The translations under genes and the position numbers were made by a program. The notes under the pieces are model-generated. The model was not told the origin of the DNA. It ran no database searches and was given only the letters and a program-made list of their open reading frames with translations. A DNA stretch of 27,695 bases, from contig JAUCEF010000142.1 of the NCBI GenBank assembly GCA_033558025.1, forward strand, positions 1-27,695, read 5' to 3'. Positions 9,445 through 17,707 of the stretch are shown here, piece after piece. Each line of letters starts with the position of its first letter. The stretch's first letter is position 1. The DNA is from Phytophthora sp. 'mugwort' (taxonomy: Eukaryota > Oomycota > Peronosporomycetes > Peronosporales > Peronosporaceae).

Positions 9445-10164
9445 TTAATGTAAATTTAAAGCATCATTTATATACATACACGTTAAAATCGTAAACACAT
9501 ATGCCTGAATTAAAGCTACAGCAATTTCTAAACCAACCAATAATACAATAATTATTAATGGAATAAAATGTGCCATAAAAATAAAACTATTTACATTTAA
9601 CATAGCCCAAGCAAAACCTGCAATTACTTTTAATAAAGTATGTCCAGCCATCATATTTGCAAATAATCGTACAGGTAAACTAATTACACGAAAAATGTAT
9701 GAAACTAATTCAATAGGTACTAAGATGGGAACTAATGCTATACTTGCACCACTAGGTAATAATAAATTTAAAAAATTAAATTTATGTTTTTTAATTCCAA
9801 TTAAATTAAAACCTAAATAAATTGTTAATGCTAAAGTAAACGTAATAATTAAATGACTTGTTATAGTAAAACTGTATGGAATCATTCCTATTAAATTACA
9901 TAATAAAATAAAAAAAAAAACAACAAAAATTAATGAAACAAAATATTTACCAGCTTTTCCTATACTAGAATAAGTTAATTCAATTGTAATATTAAAAATC
10001 ATTTCAAAAATTTGTTGAAAACGTGTTGGAATAAATTTAGTTTTTATACATGTAAATATATATAAATAAACTAAACCTATTACTAAAATTAAAGAAGCAT
10101 TAGTAAATACAAAAGGTATTTGAAAAATAGGTAAAATTTCAAATTGTTCTAAAGGACTAACCAT
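9445..10164 (-). CDS. atp6: ATP synthase subunit a (subunit 6)
   Basis: 239-residue membrane stator subunit of ATP synthase, which forms the two proton half-channels against the c-ring. It starts MVSPLEQFE and has about six hydrophobic helices. The conserved SLPVRLFANMMAGH motif in helix 4 contains the essential arginine. The C-terminal ALIQAYVFTILTCMYINDAL helix carries the usual glutamine and tyrosine. ATG (complement 10162-10164) and TAA are clear. It lies 24 bp downstream of cox3 and upstream of trnD. Confidence 0.97.
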   Translation of the reverse strand: MVSPLEQFEILPIFQIPFVFTNASLILVIGLVYLYIFTCIKTKFIPTRFQQIFEMIFNITIELTYSSIGKAGKYFVSLIFVVFFFILLCNLIGMIPYSFTITSHLIITFTLALTIYLGFNLIGIKKHKFNFLNLLLPSGASIALVPILVPIELVSYIFRVISLPVRLFANMMAGHTLLKVIAGFAWAMLNVNSFIFMAHFIPLIIIVLLVGLEIAVALIQAYVFTILTCMYINDALNLH

Positions 10165-10188
10165 AAAAATTATTAATTTTTTAATAAA

Positions 10189-11103
10189 TTAATTACCTCC
10201 CCACCAGTAAACTGCTACAAATAAAAATAACCAAACAACATCTACAAAATGCCAATACCAAGCTGCAGCTTCAAAACCGAAATGATGTTGTTTTGTAAAA
10301 TGATGATTAATTAATCTAATAGTACTTACTATAATAAAAATAGTACCTACAATAACGTGAATACCATGAAAACCTGTTAATAAAAAAAAAGTTGTACCAT
10401 AAATACTATCAGAAATTGAAAAAGTACTTTCAATATATTCATAGGCTTGAATTAAAGTAAAAAAAAAAGCTAATAAAATTGTAATAATTAAACTTAAAAT
10501 AGCATTTTTTCTATCACCAAAAACTATTGAATGGTGTGCCCAAGTAATAGTTGCCCCAGATGATAATAATATTACAGTATTTAATAAAGGAATACCCCAA
10601 GCATTAACAGTTTCAATACCTAATGGTGGCCATAAAGATCCAATTTCAGGTGTTGGTGCTAAAGCTGAATGAAAAAAAGCCCAAAAAAAACTAACAAAAA
10701 ATAGTAATTCACTAAAAATAAATAAAAGCATACCATTTCTTAAACCTAATTGTACTTGTTTAGTATGTTGACCTTCATATACAGCTTCTCTAACTATATC
10801 ACGAAACCAAGTATACATTGTTAAAATAATCATTAAAAATCCTGTTAAAATTAAGAAATTACTGCCAATATAACCATGAAAATACATAGCACCACCAAAA
10901 GTTAAAAAAAAAAGTCCAAAAGAAATTATAAAAGGCCAAGGACTTGGATCTACTAAATGATAAGGATGTTTTTGTGTATTTTGTATATTATTACTAATTT
11001 CTTTTAAAATTTTTAAATCATTTTGAAATTTATCGATATTAGAATCATTTGTTGTAGTTTCTATTTGTAAATTTTTTTTATTAATATAATAATAATTTTT
11101 CAT
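10189..11103 (-). CDS. cox3: Cytochrome c oxidase subunit 3 with N-terminal extension
   Basis: Cox3, the seven-helix accessory core subunit of complex IV. The family part runs from QKHPYHLVDPSPWP (about residue 43) to WYWHFVDVVWLFLFVAVYWW at the C-terminus. Between them are the FFWAFFHSALAPTPEIG stretch and TGFHGIHVIVG. The only ATG (complement 11101-11103) lies upstream of a roughly 43-residue hydrophilic, lysine/asparagine-rich segment (MKNYYYINKKNLQIE and on) that normal Cox3 lacks. There is no second methionine near the usual start. Either the protein really carries this extension or translation starts at a non-ATG codon next to QKHPYH. Total length is 304, against about 260-270 in the family. 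Confidence 0.96.
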   Translation of the reverse strand: MKNYYYINKKNLQIETTTNDSNIDKFQNDLKILKEISNNIQNTQKHPYHLVDPSPWPFIISFGLFFLTFGGAMYFHGYIGSNFLILTGFLMIILTMYTWFRDIVREAVYEGQHTKQVQLGLRNGMLLFIFSELLFFVSFFWAFFHSALAPTPEIGSLWPPLGIETVNAWGIPLLNTVILLSSGATITWAHHSIVFGDRKNAILSLIITILLAFFFTLIQAYEYIESTFSISDSIYGTTFFLLTGFHGIHVIVGTIFIIVSTIRLINHHFTKQHHFGFEAAAWYWHFVDVVWLFLFVAVYWWGGN

Positions 11104-11163
11104 AAGAATTTTATAATTTGTAATAATTAATTATTTAATGATAAATAATGTATTTTAAAAAAA

Positions 11164-11595
11164 TTAATCAAAAATAAGATTAAATTTTAATTTTTTTATA
11201 TTTTTATAATATTGTTTTTTTGTATTGATTGTTTTACTTTTATTTTTTGAAGTTTGAATAATTTCGTTTGTTATGTTTTTTAAATTTGCATTTAAAAGTA
11301 ACCACGATATCGATTTTTTAATTTGTTTATCTTCATTTAAAAGCATTAAAAAATATCTATCTTTTTTTTTTTTTTTTTTATTTCGTTTTTTATTTGGAAT
11401 ACTTATTGCTTTTAATTTCGGTAATAAATTTTCAATTGATTTAAATAAAATAAAATTCGGTTTTTGTTTTGTAATTTTTTTTAAAGTAATTAAAATATTT
11501 ATAAATATGTTTTCAGAACAAGTTTTTTTTCCTTTTTTTAATAACATATTTATAAATAATTTTTTTATTTTATACTCTTCGTATTTTAGTTCCAT
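11164..11595 (-). CDS. rps7: Ribosomal protein S7 (small subunit)
   Basis: 143-residue protein recognised as a diverged mitochondrial S7, which binds the 3' domain of the small-subunit rRNA. Matching features are the N-terminal [19 protein letters not shown] stretch (S7 normally has a KF-N-L-K-GKK helix followed by AE-I), a central [16 protein letters not shown] region like the A-EN-KP-VEVR segment, and a C-terminal [12 protein letters not shown] helix like the A-RWL helix. A polylysine insertion sits between them. The ATG (complement 11593-11595) lies inside the end of rps12, overlapping it by 26 bp. A downstream methionine would remove conserved residues, so the overlapping start is preferred. 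Confidence 0.8.
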   Translation of the reverse strand: MELKYEEYKIKKLFINMLLKKGKKTCSENIFINILITLKKITKQKPNFILFKSIENLLPKLKAISIPNKKRNKKKKKKDRYFLMLLNEDKQIKKSISWLLLNANLKNITNEIIQTSKNKSKTINTKKQYYKNIKKLKFNLIFD

Positions 11596-11950
11596 ATTTT
11601 GATCTTGATGTTTTTCGAGAATAAATCCCTAATAAATCATATTTACCACGAATTACATGATATTTTACTCCAGGTAAATCTTTTACACGACCTCCTCTAA
11701 CTAATACTATTGAATGTTCTTGTAAAGTATGACCAATACCTGGAATATAAGTAATTATTGTATACCTACTAGATAGGTGTACTTTTGCTACTTTACGCAT
11801 AGCAGAATTTGGTTTTTTAGGTGTTGTATTATAAACTTTTAAACAAATACCTTTACGTTGAGGACATTGTTTTAAAGCTGGACTTTTATTTCTTTTTTTT
11901 TTTTCTAAACGTTTTTGTTTTTTTAAAAATAATTGATTAATTGTTGACAT
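11570..11950 (-). CDS. rps12: Ribosomal protein S12 (small subunit)
   Basis: 126-residue S12, which sits at the decoding centre of the mitoribosome. It starts MSTINQLF (ATG complement 11948-11950). The frame is open further up through trnV, which is not coding. Universal S12 blocks are all present: [33 protein letters not shown], spanning the PNSA loop, then [35 protein letters not shown] (each split here only by position, both continuous in the gene). The C-terminus is SRSKYGTKI. Its 3' end overlaps rps7 by 26 bp, which suggests co-transcription in the ancestral rps12-rps7 (str operon) order. Confidence 0.97.
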   Translation of the reverse strand: MSTINQLFLKKQKRLEKKKRNKSPALKQCPQRKGICLKVYNTTPKKPNSAMRKVAKVHLSSRYTIITYIPGIGHTLQEHSIVLVRGGRVKDLPGVKYHVIRGKYDLLGIYSRKTSRSKYGTKIRRV

Positions 11951-11967
11951 ATTATTTGTTATTTTAT

Positions 11968-12040
11968 TGAATAATAACGGACTCGAACCGCTAACATTTT
12001 CGGTGTAAACGAAATACTCTACCAATTGAGTTAATTATTC
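11968..12040 (-). tRNA. trnV(uac): tRNA-Val (anticodon UAC)
   Basis: 73-nt cloverleaf with acceptor GAATAAT/ATTATTC and anticodon arm TTTCG-TTTACAC-CGAAA (anticodon TAC). The T arm is AGCGG-TTCGAGT-CCGTT. It is the last of four clustered tRNAs, 17 bp upstream of rps12. Confidence 0.93.
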
Positions 12041-12042
12041 AT

Positions 12043-12116
12043 TGGGCCTAAGTAGATTTGAACTACTGACTTTACACTTATCAGGCGTATACTCTAACCA
12101 ACTGAGTTATAGGCCC
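12043..12116 (-). tRNA. trnI(gau): tRNA-Ile (anticodon GAU)
   Basis: 74-nt cloverleaf with acceptor GGGCCTA/TAGGCCC and anticodon arm TACGC-CTGATAA-GTGTA (anticodon GAT). The T arm contains GTTCAAATC. It sits 2 bp from trnQ and 2 bp from trnV. Confidence 0.95.
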
Positions 12117-12118
12117 TT

Positions 12119-12190
12119 TTGAAGTAAAAGGATTCGAACCTTTGATTTTCCGTACCAAAAACGGAGGCCTTACCACTTGGCTATACTTCA
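12119..12190 (-). tRNA. trnQ(uug): tRNA-Gln (anticodon UUG)
   Basis: 72-nt cloverleaf with acceptor TGAAGTA/TACTTCA, anticodon arm TCCGT-TTTTGGT-ACGGA (anticodon TTG) and T-loop GTTCGAATC. Confidence 0.95.
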
Positions 12191-12204
12191 AAATAAATAA
12201 AATA

Positions 12205-12278
12205 TATGCTTAGAAAGATTTGAACTTTCATTTTATAGATCCGCAATCTAACGCTTTATCCATTTAAGCTATAAGCAT
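12205..12278 (-). tRNA. trnR(gcg): tRNA-Arg (anticodon GCG)
   Basis: 74-nt cloverleaf with acceptor ATGCTTA/TAAGCAT, T arm GAAAG-TTCAAAT-CTTTC and anticodon loop TTGCGGA (anticodon GCG). It would read CGN arginine codons, with GCG in place of the usual bacterial ACG. The outermost anticodon-stem pair is a T-T mismatch. A separate tRNA-Arg for AGA/AGG is at 22221-22293. Confidence 0.92.
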
Positions 12279-12288
12279 AAGTTTAATT

Positions 12289-12615
12289 TTAATTTTTTTT
12301 TATAATTTTAATATTTATTAATGAATTTTTAGATAAAAATTTTTTAATTAAAACTAAAAAATTTAATAAATAAAAAATATTTTTAAATTTTATATTAATT
12401 TTAGAAGTATAATTTTTATGAATAAAATGTTCACGTGATTTTTTATTTACATGGGGAGATCTTAATAATGTAAAAATTTTTTTTTTTTGTTTTGTTTGAA
12501 ATACACCGGGTATTTGAATATTTTTGAATTTATTAATTTTTTTTAATTTTAATAAATTTTGTTTGAGTTGATTTATTTTTTGAAATGATTTAAAAGTTAT
12601 TCTTAAAAGATACAT
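12289..12615 (-). CDS. rps10: Ribosomal protein S10 (small subunit)
   Basis: 108-residue mitochondrial S10 of the small-subunit head. It opens with LLRITFKSFQKI, matching the RI-LKAFDH beta strand of S10. The diagnostic block is KKIFTLLRSPHVNKKSREHF, the family's F-VLRSPHVNK-SREQF signature, preceded by a GVFQTKQKK loop. ATG (complement 12613-12615) and TAA are clear, and the length matches S10. It lies between trnF and trnR, 10 bp from the latter. Lysine-rich sequence around the core reflects the AT bias. Confidence 0.92.
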   Translation of the reverse strand: MYLLRITFKSFQKINQLKQNLLKLKKINKFKNIQIPGVFQTKQKKKIFTLLRSPHVNKKSREHFIHKNYTSKINIKFKNIFYLLNFLVLIKKFLSKNSLINIKIIKKN

Positions 12616-12631
12616 ATTTTAATAATAAAAT

Positions 12632-12705
12632 TGTCTGGAGGTGGATTTGAACCACCGACACAAAGATTTTCAGTCTTTTACTCTAACCAACTGAGCTATC
12701 CAAAC
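12632..12705 (-). tRNA. trnF(gaa): tRNA-Phe (anticodon GAA)
   Basis: 74-nt cloverleaf with acceptor GTTTGGA/TCCAGAC (one G-T pair), anticodon arm AAAGA-CTGAAAA-TCTTT (anticodon GAA) and T arm GGTGG-TTCAAAT-CCACC. It lies 6 bp downstream of nad2. Confidence 0.95.
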
Positions 12706-12711
12706 TAAATA

Positions 12712-14205
12712 TTATATTAATAAATATAAATAAATTTTGTTTAAATTTATTAATATAATATTAGGATAAATAAATAAAAATAAAATAAATTGAGTACTAA
12801 TTAATAATATTATACTTTGACTTTTATTTATTTGTGAAATATACATTTTTCTAAATATTTTTTCAAAATAAATAATTTTAATTATTTTTAAATAATAAAA
12901 AGAGCTTAAAACACTTATAATAATACCAAAAAATACTAAACTAAAATAATTATTTTTAATAGCTGAAAAAAATATAAATAATTTTGAAAAAAAACCCGCT
13001 AATGGGGGTATACCAGCTAATGAAAAAATATTTATGATTATAATAATAGCAATTAATTTATTAATAGTATATATATTTGATAAATCTGTTAAATATTTAA
13101 TTGGTTTATGATTGATATTTAAAGATAAATAAGAAGTCCATAAATTAATACTTGTTATAATATAAATTATAATATATAATAAAATAAATGGAATATTATT
13201 TAACATATTTGAAGTAAATCCTATTAATATAAAACCTACATGACTTATTGCACTATAAGCTAATAATCTTTTGATTTTTTTTTGTTGTAATGCCGATAAT
13301 GCACCGATTAACATAGATAAAAATGAAATAATATAAAAAAAAATTTCAAAGAAATATGAAATATTAAAAAAAATCTCAAAAAATAAACGAATTAAAATTC
13401 CTATAAAAGCAATTTTTGGTACAATAGCAAAAAAACTTGAAATATTATTTGGAGCACCTTCATATACATCAGGCAACCAAAAATGAAAAGGTGTAGCACC
13501 TATTTTAAATAAAATACCAACTAAAATAAAAATTAATCCATAAGATAAACTAATTAATATATTTATATTATCTAAAAAATTTATATTTGATAATATTAAA
13601 AAAATATTATTAAAATTTAATGAACCTGTAATAGCATAAATTATTGAAGAACCAAATAGAATAAAACCTGAAGCAATTGATCCTAAAATAAAATATTTTA
13701 AACCAGCCTCAATTGATAATATCGATTTTTTTTGGGTGGATGTTAATATATAAAAACTTAAACTTTGTAATTCAATTGCTAAATATAAAGTAATAAAATG
13801 ATTTGCAGATACCAATAACATTAAACCCAATAATGATATTAACATTAATATATTAATTTCATATGAATTTATTTTTTGTTGTATTAAATATTTTTGTTGT
13901 ATTAAAAAACAAATAATTGTTAATAAAATTAAAATTATTTTAATAAATTGTGTAAAATTATTAATAAGTAATACACCATTTAATATGTTACTTGAAATAT
14001 TTGTTATATTTAACGTTAATATTAAAAGAATTAATAATAAATATATTATTATAGTAGTAATATTTTTAATAATCAAAATTTTTTGAGCATTTTGATTTTT
14101 TTTATAAAAAACACCAAATAATAATAAAATTAATAAAAAAGTTGTTAAAAAAAATTCGGGGATAATAATTTCAAAATTATTATTAAAAATTTCCTGAAAA
14201 AACAT
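12712..14205 (-). CDS. nad2: NADH dehydrogenase subunit 2
   Basis: 497-residue Nad2 (NuoN family), one of the three antiporter-like proton-pumping subunits of complex I. About fourteen hydrophobic helices are visible. Family motifs are YLAIELQSLSFYILTS with the channel glutamate, EAGLKYFILGSIASGFILFG, FKIGATPFHFWLPDVYEGAP with the helix-7 lysine and broken-helix proline, RLLAYSAISHVGFILIG, and SLAGIPPLAGFFSKLFIF near the C-terminus. ATG (complement 14203-14205) and TAA are clear, with no frameshift. It is the first gene of the long minus-strand block, back to back with nad7. Confidence 0.97.
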   Translation of the reverse strand: MFFQEIFNNNFEIIIPEFFLTTFLLILLLFGVFYKKNQNAQKILIIKNITTIIIYLLLILLILTLNITNISSNILNGVLLINNFTQFIKIILILLTIICFLIQQKYLIQQKINSYEINILMLISLLGLMLLVSANHFITLYLAIELQSLSFYILTSTQKKSILSIEAGLKYFILGSIASGFILFGSSIIYAITGSLNFNNIFLILSNINFLDNINILISLSYGLIFILVGILFKIGATPFHFWLPDVYEGAPNNISSFFAIVPKIAFIGILIRLFFEIFFNISYFFEIFFYIISFLSMLIGALSALQQKKIKRLLAYSAISHVGFILIGFTSNMLNNIPFILLYIIIYIITSINLWTSYLSLNINHKPIKYLTDLSNIYTINKLIAIIIIINIFSLAGIPPLAGFFSKLFIFFSAIKNNYFSLVFFGIIISVLSSFYYLKIIKIIYFEKIFRKMYISQINKSQSIILLISTQFILFLFIYPNIILINLNKIYLYLLI

Positions 14206-14321
14206 AATGTAATAAAAGAAATAAATATTTTAAAAATACTTACTTACTATATATGCTATATATTTATAAAAAAATTAATTTATAAATATTATATTTTTAT
14301 TAAAAAAAAAAAAAAAAAAAA
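14206..14321. promoter_or_regulatory. Divergent nad2/nad7 spacer, possible bidirectional promoter region
   Basis: 116 bp separate the starts of nad2 (minus strand) and nad7 (plus strand), so both transcripts probably begin in or beyond it. It holds an alternating TATATATGCTATATAT stretch and a run of 21 A (14302-14322) that ends in the A of the nad7 ATG. No recognisable promoter motif is visible; the role is inferred from gene orientation. Confidence 0.4.
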
Positions 14322-15500
14322 ATGTCATTAAAAAAAATTAAAAATTTTTCTATAAATTTTGGTCCACAACATCCAGCGGCTCATGGTGTTTTACGTTTAA
14401 TTTTAGAATTAAACGGTGAAGTTGTTAAAAAAGCTGATTCACATATAGGTTTATTACATAGAGGTACAGAAAAATTAATTGAATATAAAAATTATTTACA
14501 GGCGTTACCTTATTTTGATCGTTTAGATTATGTATCTATGATGTGTCAAGAACATGCATATGTTTTGGCTATTGAAAAATTATTAAATTGTGATATACCT
14601 TTACGAGCACAATATATAAGAGTTTTATTTTCAGAAATAACACGTATCTTAAATCATTTATTAGCTGTATGTTGTCATGCTTTAGATGTAGGAGCTATGA
14701 CACCTTATTTTTGGGGATTTGAAGAACGTGAGAAATTAATGGAATTTTATGAACGTGTTTCTGGTGCACGTATGCATGCAGCTTATTTTAGACCTGGAGG
14801 TGTTAATCAAGATTTGCCTAAAGGTTTGTTAAATGATATATATATTTTTTGTGAACAATTTAATACCCGTTTAGATGAAATTGAAGAAATGTTAACTAAT
14901 AATAGAATTTGGAAACAAAGATTAGTAGATATTGGTATTATATCTGCTAAAGATGCTTTAAATTTTGGTTTTAGTGGTGTTATGTTACGTGGATCAGGTA
15001 TTTCATGGGATTTACGTAAAACACAACCTTATGAAATTTATGATCAATTAAAATTTGATATACCTGTAGGTACAAATGGCGATTGTTATGATCGTTATTT
15101 AATTAGAATAGAAGAAATGCGACAATCAATTCGAATTATTTTGCAAGTACTTAATAAAATTCCCCAAGGTCCTATTAAATTAGATGATAAAAAAATTACA
15201 AATCCAAATAGAATTCAAATTAAAAATTCTATGGAGTCTTTAATTCATCATTTTAAATATTATTCAGAAAATATTTGTGTAAATGCTGGTGAAACTTATA
15301 CAGTTATTGAGGCACCTAAAGGTGAGTATGGTGTTTATTTAGTAGCAGATGGTACAAATAAACCCTACAGATGTAAAATTAAATCACCAGGATTTTTACA
15401 TTTACAAGCATTAGATTTTATAGCTAAAAATCATATGATTGCTGATGTTGTTACAATTATTGGTACTTTAGATGTTGTTTTTGGTGAAATTGATCGTTAA
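14322..15500 (+). CDS. nad7: NADH dehydrogenase subunit 7
   Basis: 392-residue Nad7 (NuoD / 49-kDa family), which forms the quinone-reduction site of complex I with the 20-kDa subunit. It shows [19 protein letters not shown] near the N-terminus (the quinone-site histidines), [24 protein letters not shown]-like [29 protein letters not shown], and the C-terminal DVVFGEIDR end typical of the family. Length is normal and there is no frameshift. The ATG is directly preceded by a run of A residues. It is the first gene of the plus-strand block. Confidence 0.98.
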   Translation: MSLKKIKNFSINFGPQHPAAHGVLRLILELNGEVVKKADSHIGLLHRGTEKLIEYKNYLQALPYFDRLDYVSMMCQEHAYVLAIEKLLNCDIPLRAQYIRVLFSEITRILNHLLAVCCHALDVGAMTPYFWGFEEREKLMEFYERVSGARMHAAYFRPGGVNQDLPKGLLNDIYIFCEQFNTRLDEIEEMLTNNRIWKQRLVDIGIISAKDALNFGFSGVMLRGSGISWDLRKTQPYEIYDQLKFDIPVGTNGDCYDRYLIRIEEMRQSIRIILQVLNKIPQGPIKLDDKKITNPNRIQIKNSMESLIHHFKYYSENICVNAGETYTVIEAPKGEYGVYLVADGTNKPYRCKIKSPGFLHLQALDFIAKNHMIADVVTIIGTLDVVFGEIDR

Positions 15501-15538
15501 TATTAATTATTAGAATAAAATTTTATTTTCAATAAATT

Positions 15539-15958
15539 ATGCAAAAAAAAAAATTTAAAAAGTATAAATTAAATCAATTACAAAAAATTAAACAAACTTA
15601 TAAATATATATATATATTTCGTTATAATGATTTAAATATTAATGAAATAATATCTTTAAAAAAAAAAATTAAAAAATTTGATTATAAATCTTTAATATTA
15701 AATCAAAATTTAATTATTGATATTTTTTTAAAATTAAAAGGACAAGGTTCTATTTTAATAATTTATGGAAATAATGAATTAAATTTAATAAGGGATTTAT
15801 ATAATTTTAAAAAACTTGAATTAATTTATTTGAGTATTCAAAATAATATTTATTCTAATTTAAAAGTAAAACAAATATTATCTAAAAACTATCCACCTTT
15901 AAATAATTTAATTGTTCAATCATTTTTAAATTTTATATATTATTTAAGAAAAATTTAA
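15539..15958 (+). CDS. rpl10: Possible ribosomal protein L10 (rpl10-like ORF, 139 aa)
   Basis: A 139-residue basic, lysine/asparagine/isoleucine-rich protein between nad7 and trnH. The layout resembles mitochondrial L10, the base of the ribosomal stalk. It has a basic N-terminus, then YIYIFRYNDLNINEI like the L10 first strand, a central SLILNQNLIIDIFLKLKGQGSILIIYGN like the family's K-N-L---L-KGP-ALIFG segment, and a helical C-terminus. The match is by motif shape only, without alignment scores. It could instead be an unassigned lineage-specific ORF. Intact frame, consistent spacing (38 bp after nad7, 3 bp before trnH) and coding strand support a real gene. Confidence 0.5.
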   Translation: MQKKKFKKYKLNQLQKIKQTYKYIYIFRYNDLNINEIISLKKKIKKFDYKSLILNQNLIIDIFLKLKGQGSILIIYGNNELNLIRDLYNFKKLELIYLSIQNNIYSNLKVKQILSKNYPPLNNLIVQSFLNFIYYLRKI

Positions 15959-15961
15959 AAA

Positions 15962-16034
15962 GGCGATTATAACTTAAAGGTAGAGTGTTAGATTGTGGGT
16001 CTAAGTGTTATGGGTTCAAGTCCCATTTTTCGCC
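15962..16034 (+). tRNA. trnH(gug): tRNA-His (anticodon GUG)
   Basis: Cloverleaf with the extra 5' G (15962) pairing the discriminator C, as expected for tRNA-His. The anticodon arm is TTAGA-TTGTGGG-TCTAA (anticodon GTG) and the T arm ATGGG-TTCAAGT-CCCAT. The acceptor stem has two T-T mismatches. It lies between the rpl10-like ORF and nad4. Confidence 0.92.
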
Positions 16035-16056
16035 CATTTTTAAATTAAATTTTTTT

Positions 16057-17532
16057 ATGTTTAATAAGTTTATATTAATTTTTTTACTTATTTTACCATT
16101 AATTACGGTTATTATATTAGCTTTTTCGAAAAATGAAAAATTTATAAAAAATTTTAGTATTTTTATGTCTTTTTTCATTTTTTTAATGTCATTACCTTTA
16201 TGGATTTTATTTGATAAATCAACTTCTAATTTTCAATATTTATTTAAAATAGAATGGATTAGTCAATTTAATATTAATTTTTATTTAGGTATTGATGGTA
16301 TTTCATTATTTTTTATAATTTTAACAACATTTTTGATTCCAATCTGTATGTTAATTAGTTATGAAATGATTAATAAAAATATAAAAGAATATTTTATTTT
16401 ATATTTTATTTTAGAATTTTGTTTAATCATTTCATTTAGTATATTAGATGTACTTATTTTTTATATTTTCTTTGAAAGTGTATTAATTCCTATGTTTTTA
16501 ATTATAGGTATTTGGGGTTCAAGAGAACGTAAAATTAAAGCTTCATATTTGTTTTTTATGTATACATTAGCAGGTTCATTATTTATGTTTATTGCCATTA
16601 TTCATTTATTTTTAACTGTGGGTACAACTGATTATCAAATATTATATTATAGTAATTTTAATTTTTCATATGAAAAATTTTATTTCTTAGCTTTTTTTTT
16701 ATCATTTGCTGTTAAAGTTCCAATGTTACCTTTTCATGTTTGGTTACCGGAAGCACATGTTGAAGCACCTACCGCAGGTTCTGTACTATTAGCTGGTATT
16801 TTATTAAAATTAGGATCATACGGTATGATTAGGTTTTTAGTTCCTTTATTTCCTAAAGCTGCATTATATTTTACACCGTATATTTTAGTTTTATGTTTAA
16901 TATCTGTTATTTATGCGTCATTAACAGCTATACGACAAACAGATTTGAAACGTATTATTGCTTATGCATCAGTTGCTCATATGAATTTTATAATATTGGG
17001 TATTTTTTCTTTAACTATTCAAGGATTAGAAGGTAGTATTATTCAAATGATTAGTCATGGTTTAGTATCGAGTGGTTTATTTTTTTCAATTGGATGTTTA
17101 TATGATCGATATCATACAAGATTTATTAATTATTATGGTGGTTTAGCACATACAATGCCTTTATTTTGTATTGCATTATTTATTTATGTATTAGCAAATA
17201 TGTCTATTCCAGGTTCAAGTAGTTTTGTGGGTGAAATTCTTATTTTAACTGGAGTTTTTGAAGATAATACTACAACAGCTGTTTTTGCGACAATTGGTAT
17301 GTTTTTGGGTGGGGTATATTCTTTATTATTTTATAATCGAATTTGTTATGGTAATATTCAAAATATTTATTTAAAAATTTATTATGATTTAACTTATCGT
17401 GAATTTTTAATTCATTTAATATTAATTATAAATATCTTTTTATTAGGTTTATATCCTAAAATTTTTGAAAGTTGTATGCATGAAAGTGTTTCAAAAATTT
17501 TAATACATATTGATTTTTCTTATTTTTATTAA
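16057..17532 (+). CDS. nad4: NADH dehydrogenase subunit 4
   Basis: 491-residue Nad4 (NuoM family), an antiporter-like proton-pumping subunit of complex I. The start is the ATG at 16057 (MFNKFILIF); the frame is open upstream only through trnH. Motifs are LGIDGISLFFIILTTFLIP, FFESVLIPMFLIIGIWGSRERK with the channel glutamate, AVKVPMLPFHVWLPEAHVEAPTAG (split across one helix and loop) with its lysine, RIIAYASVAHMNF, and a C-terminal ANMSIPGSSSFVGEIL segment. No frameshift. The stop overlaps a perfect hairpin (17529-17550). Confidence 0.97.
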   Translation: MFNKFILIFLLILPLITVIILAFSKNEKFIKNFSIFMSFFIFLMSLPLWILFDKSTSNFQYLFKIEWISQFNINFYLGIDGISLFFIILTTFLIPICMLISYEMINKNIKEYFILYFILEFCLIISFSILDVLIFYIFFESVLIPMFLIIGIWGSRERKIKASYLFFMYTLAGSLFMFIAIIHLFLTVGTTDYQILYYSNFNFSYEKFYFLAFFLSFAVKVPMLPFHVWLPEAHVEAPTAGSVLLAGILLKLGSYGMIRFLVPLFPKAALYFTPYILVLCLISVIYASLTAIRQTDLKRIIAYASVAHMNFIILGIFSLTIQGLEGSIIQMISHGLVSSGLFFSIGCLYDRYHTRFINYYGGLAHTMPLFCIALFIYVLANMSIPGSSSFVGEILILTGVFEDNTTTAVFATIGMFLGGVYSLLFYNRICYGNIQNIYLKIYYDLTYREFLIHLILIINIFLLGLYPKIFESCMHESVSKILIHIDFSYFY

Positions 17533-17550
17533 ACAAAATTTTTTGTTTAA
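17529..17550 (+). other. Hairpin at the nad4 stop codon
   Basis: TTAAACAAAA pairs with TTTTGTTTAA across a 2-nt gap. The stem includes the nad4 TAA and lies 6 bp before trnE. It may mark the mRNA 3' end together with tRNA punctuation; this is inference. Confidence 0.55.
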
Positions 17551-17556
17551 TAAAAA

Positions 17557-17628
17557 GCCCTTTTAGTCTAATGGTTAGGACATTACCTTTTCACGGTAAA
17601 AATACGAGTTCAATTCTCGTAAAGGGTA
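17557..17628 (+). tRNA. trnE(uuc): tRNA-Glu (anticodon UUC)
   Basis: 72-nt cloverleaf with acceptor GCCCTTT/AAAGGGT, anticodon arm TTACC-TTTTCAC-GGTAA (anticodon TTC) and T arm ACGAG-TTCAATT-CTCGT. It lies between nad4 and atp1. Confidence 0.95.
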
Positions 17629-17707
17629 TAAAAAATATATATTTGATATATTTTGGTAATTATAATAATTTATAATTATTAAATAATATGATAATTTAAT
17701 AACCTCT

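Noticed and set aside
11273..11602. Plus-strand open frame of 109 codons
   Set aside because: It is antisense to rps7, which has recognisable S7 features; its phenylalanine-rich product is the mirror of lysine codons.
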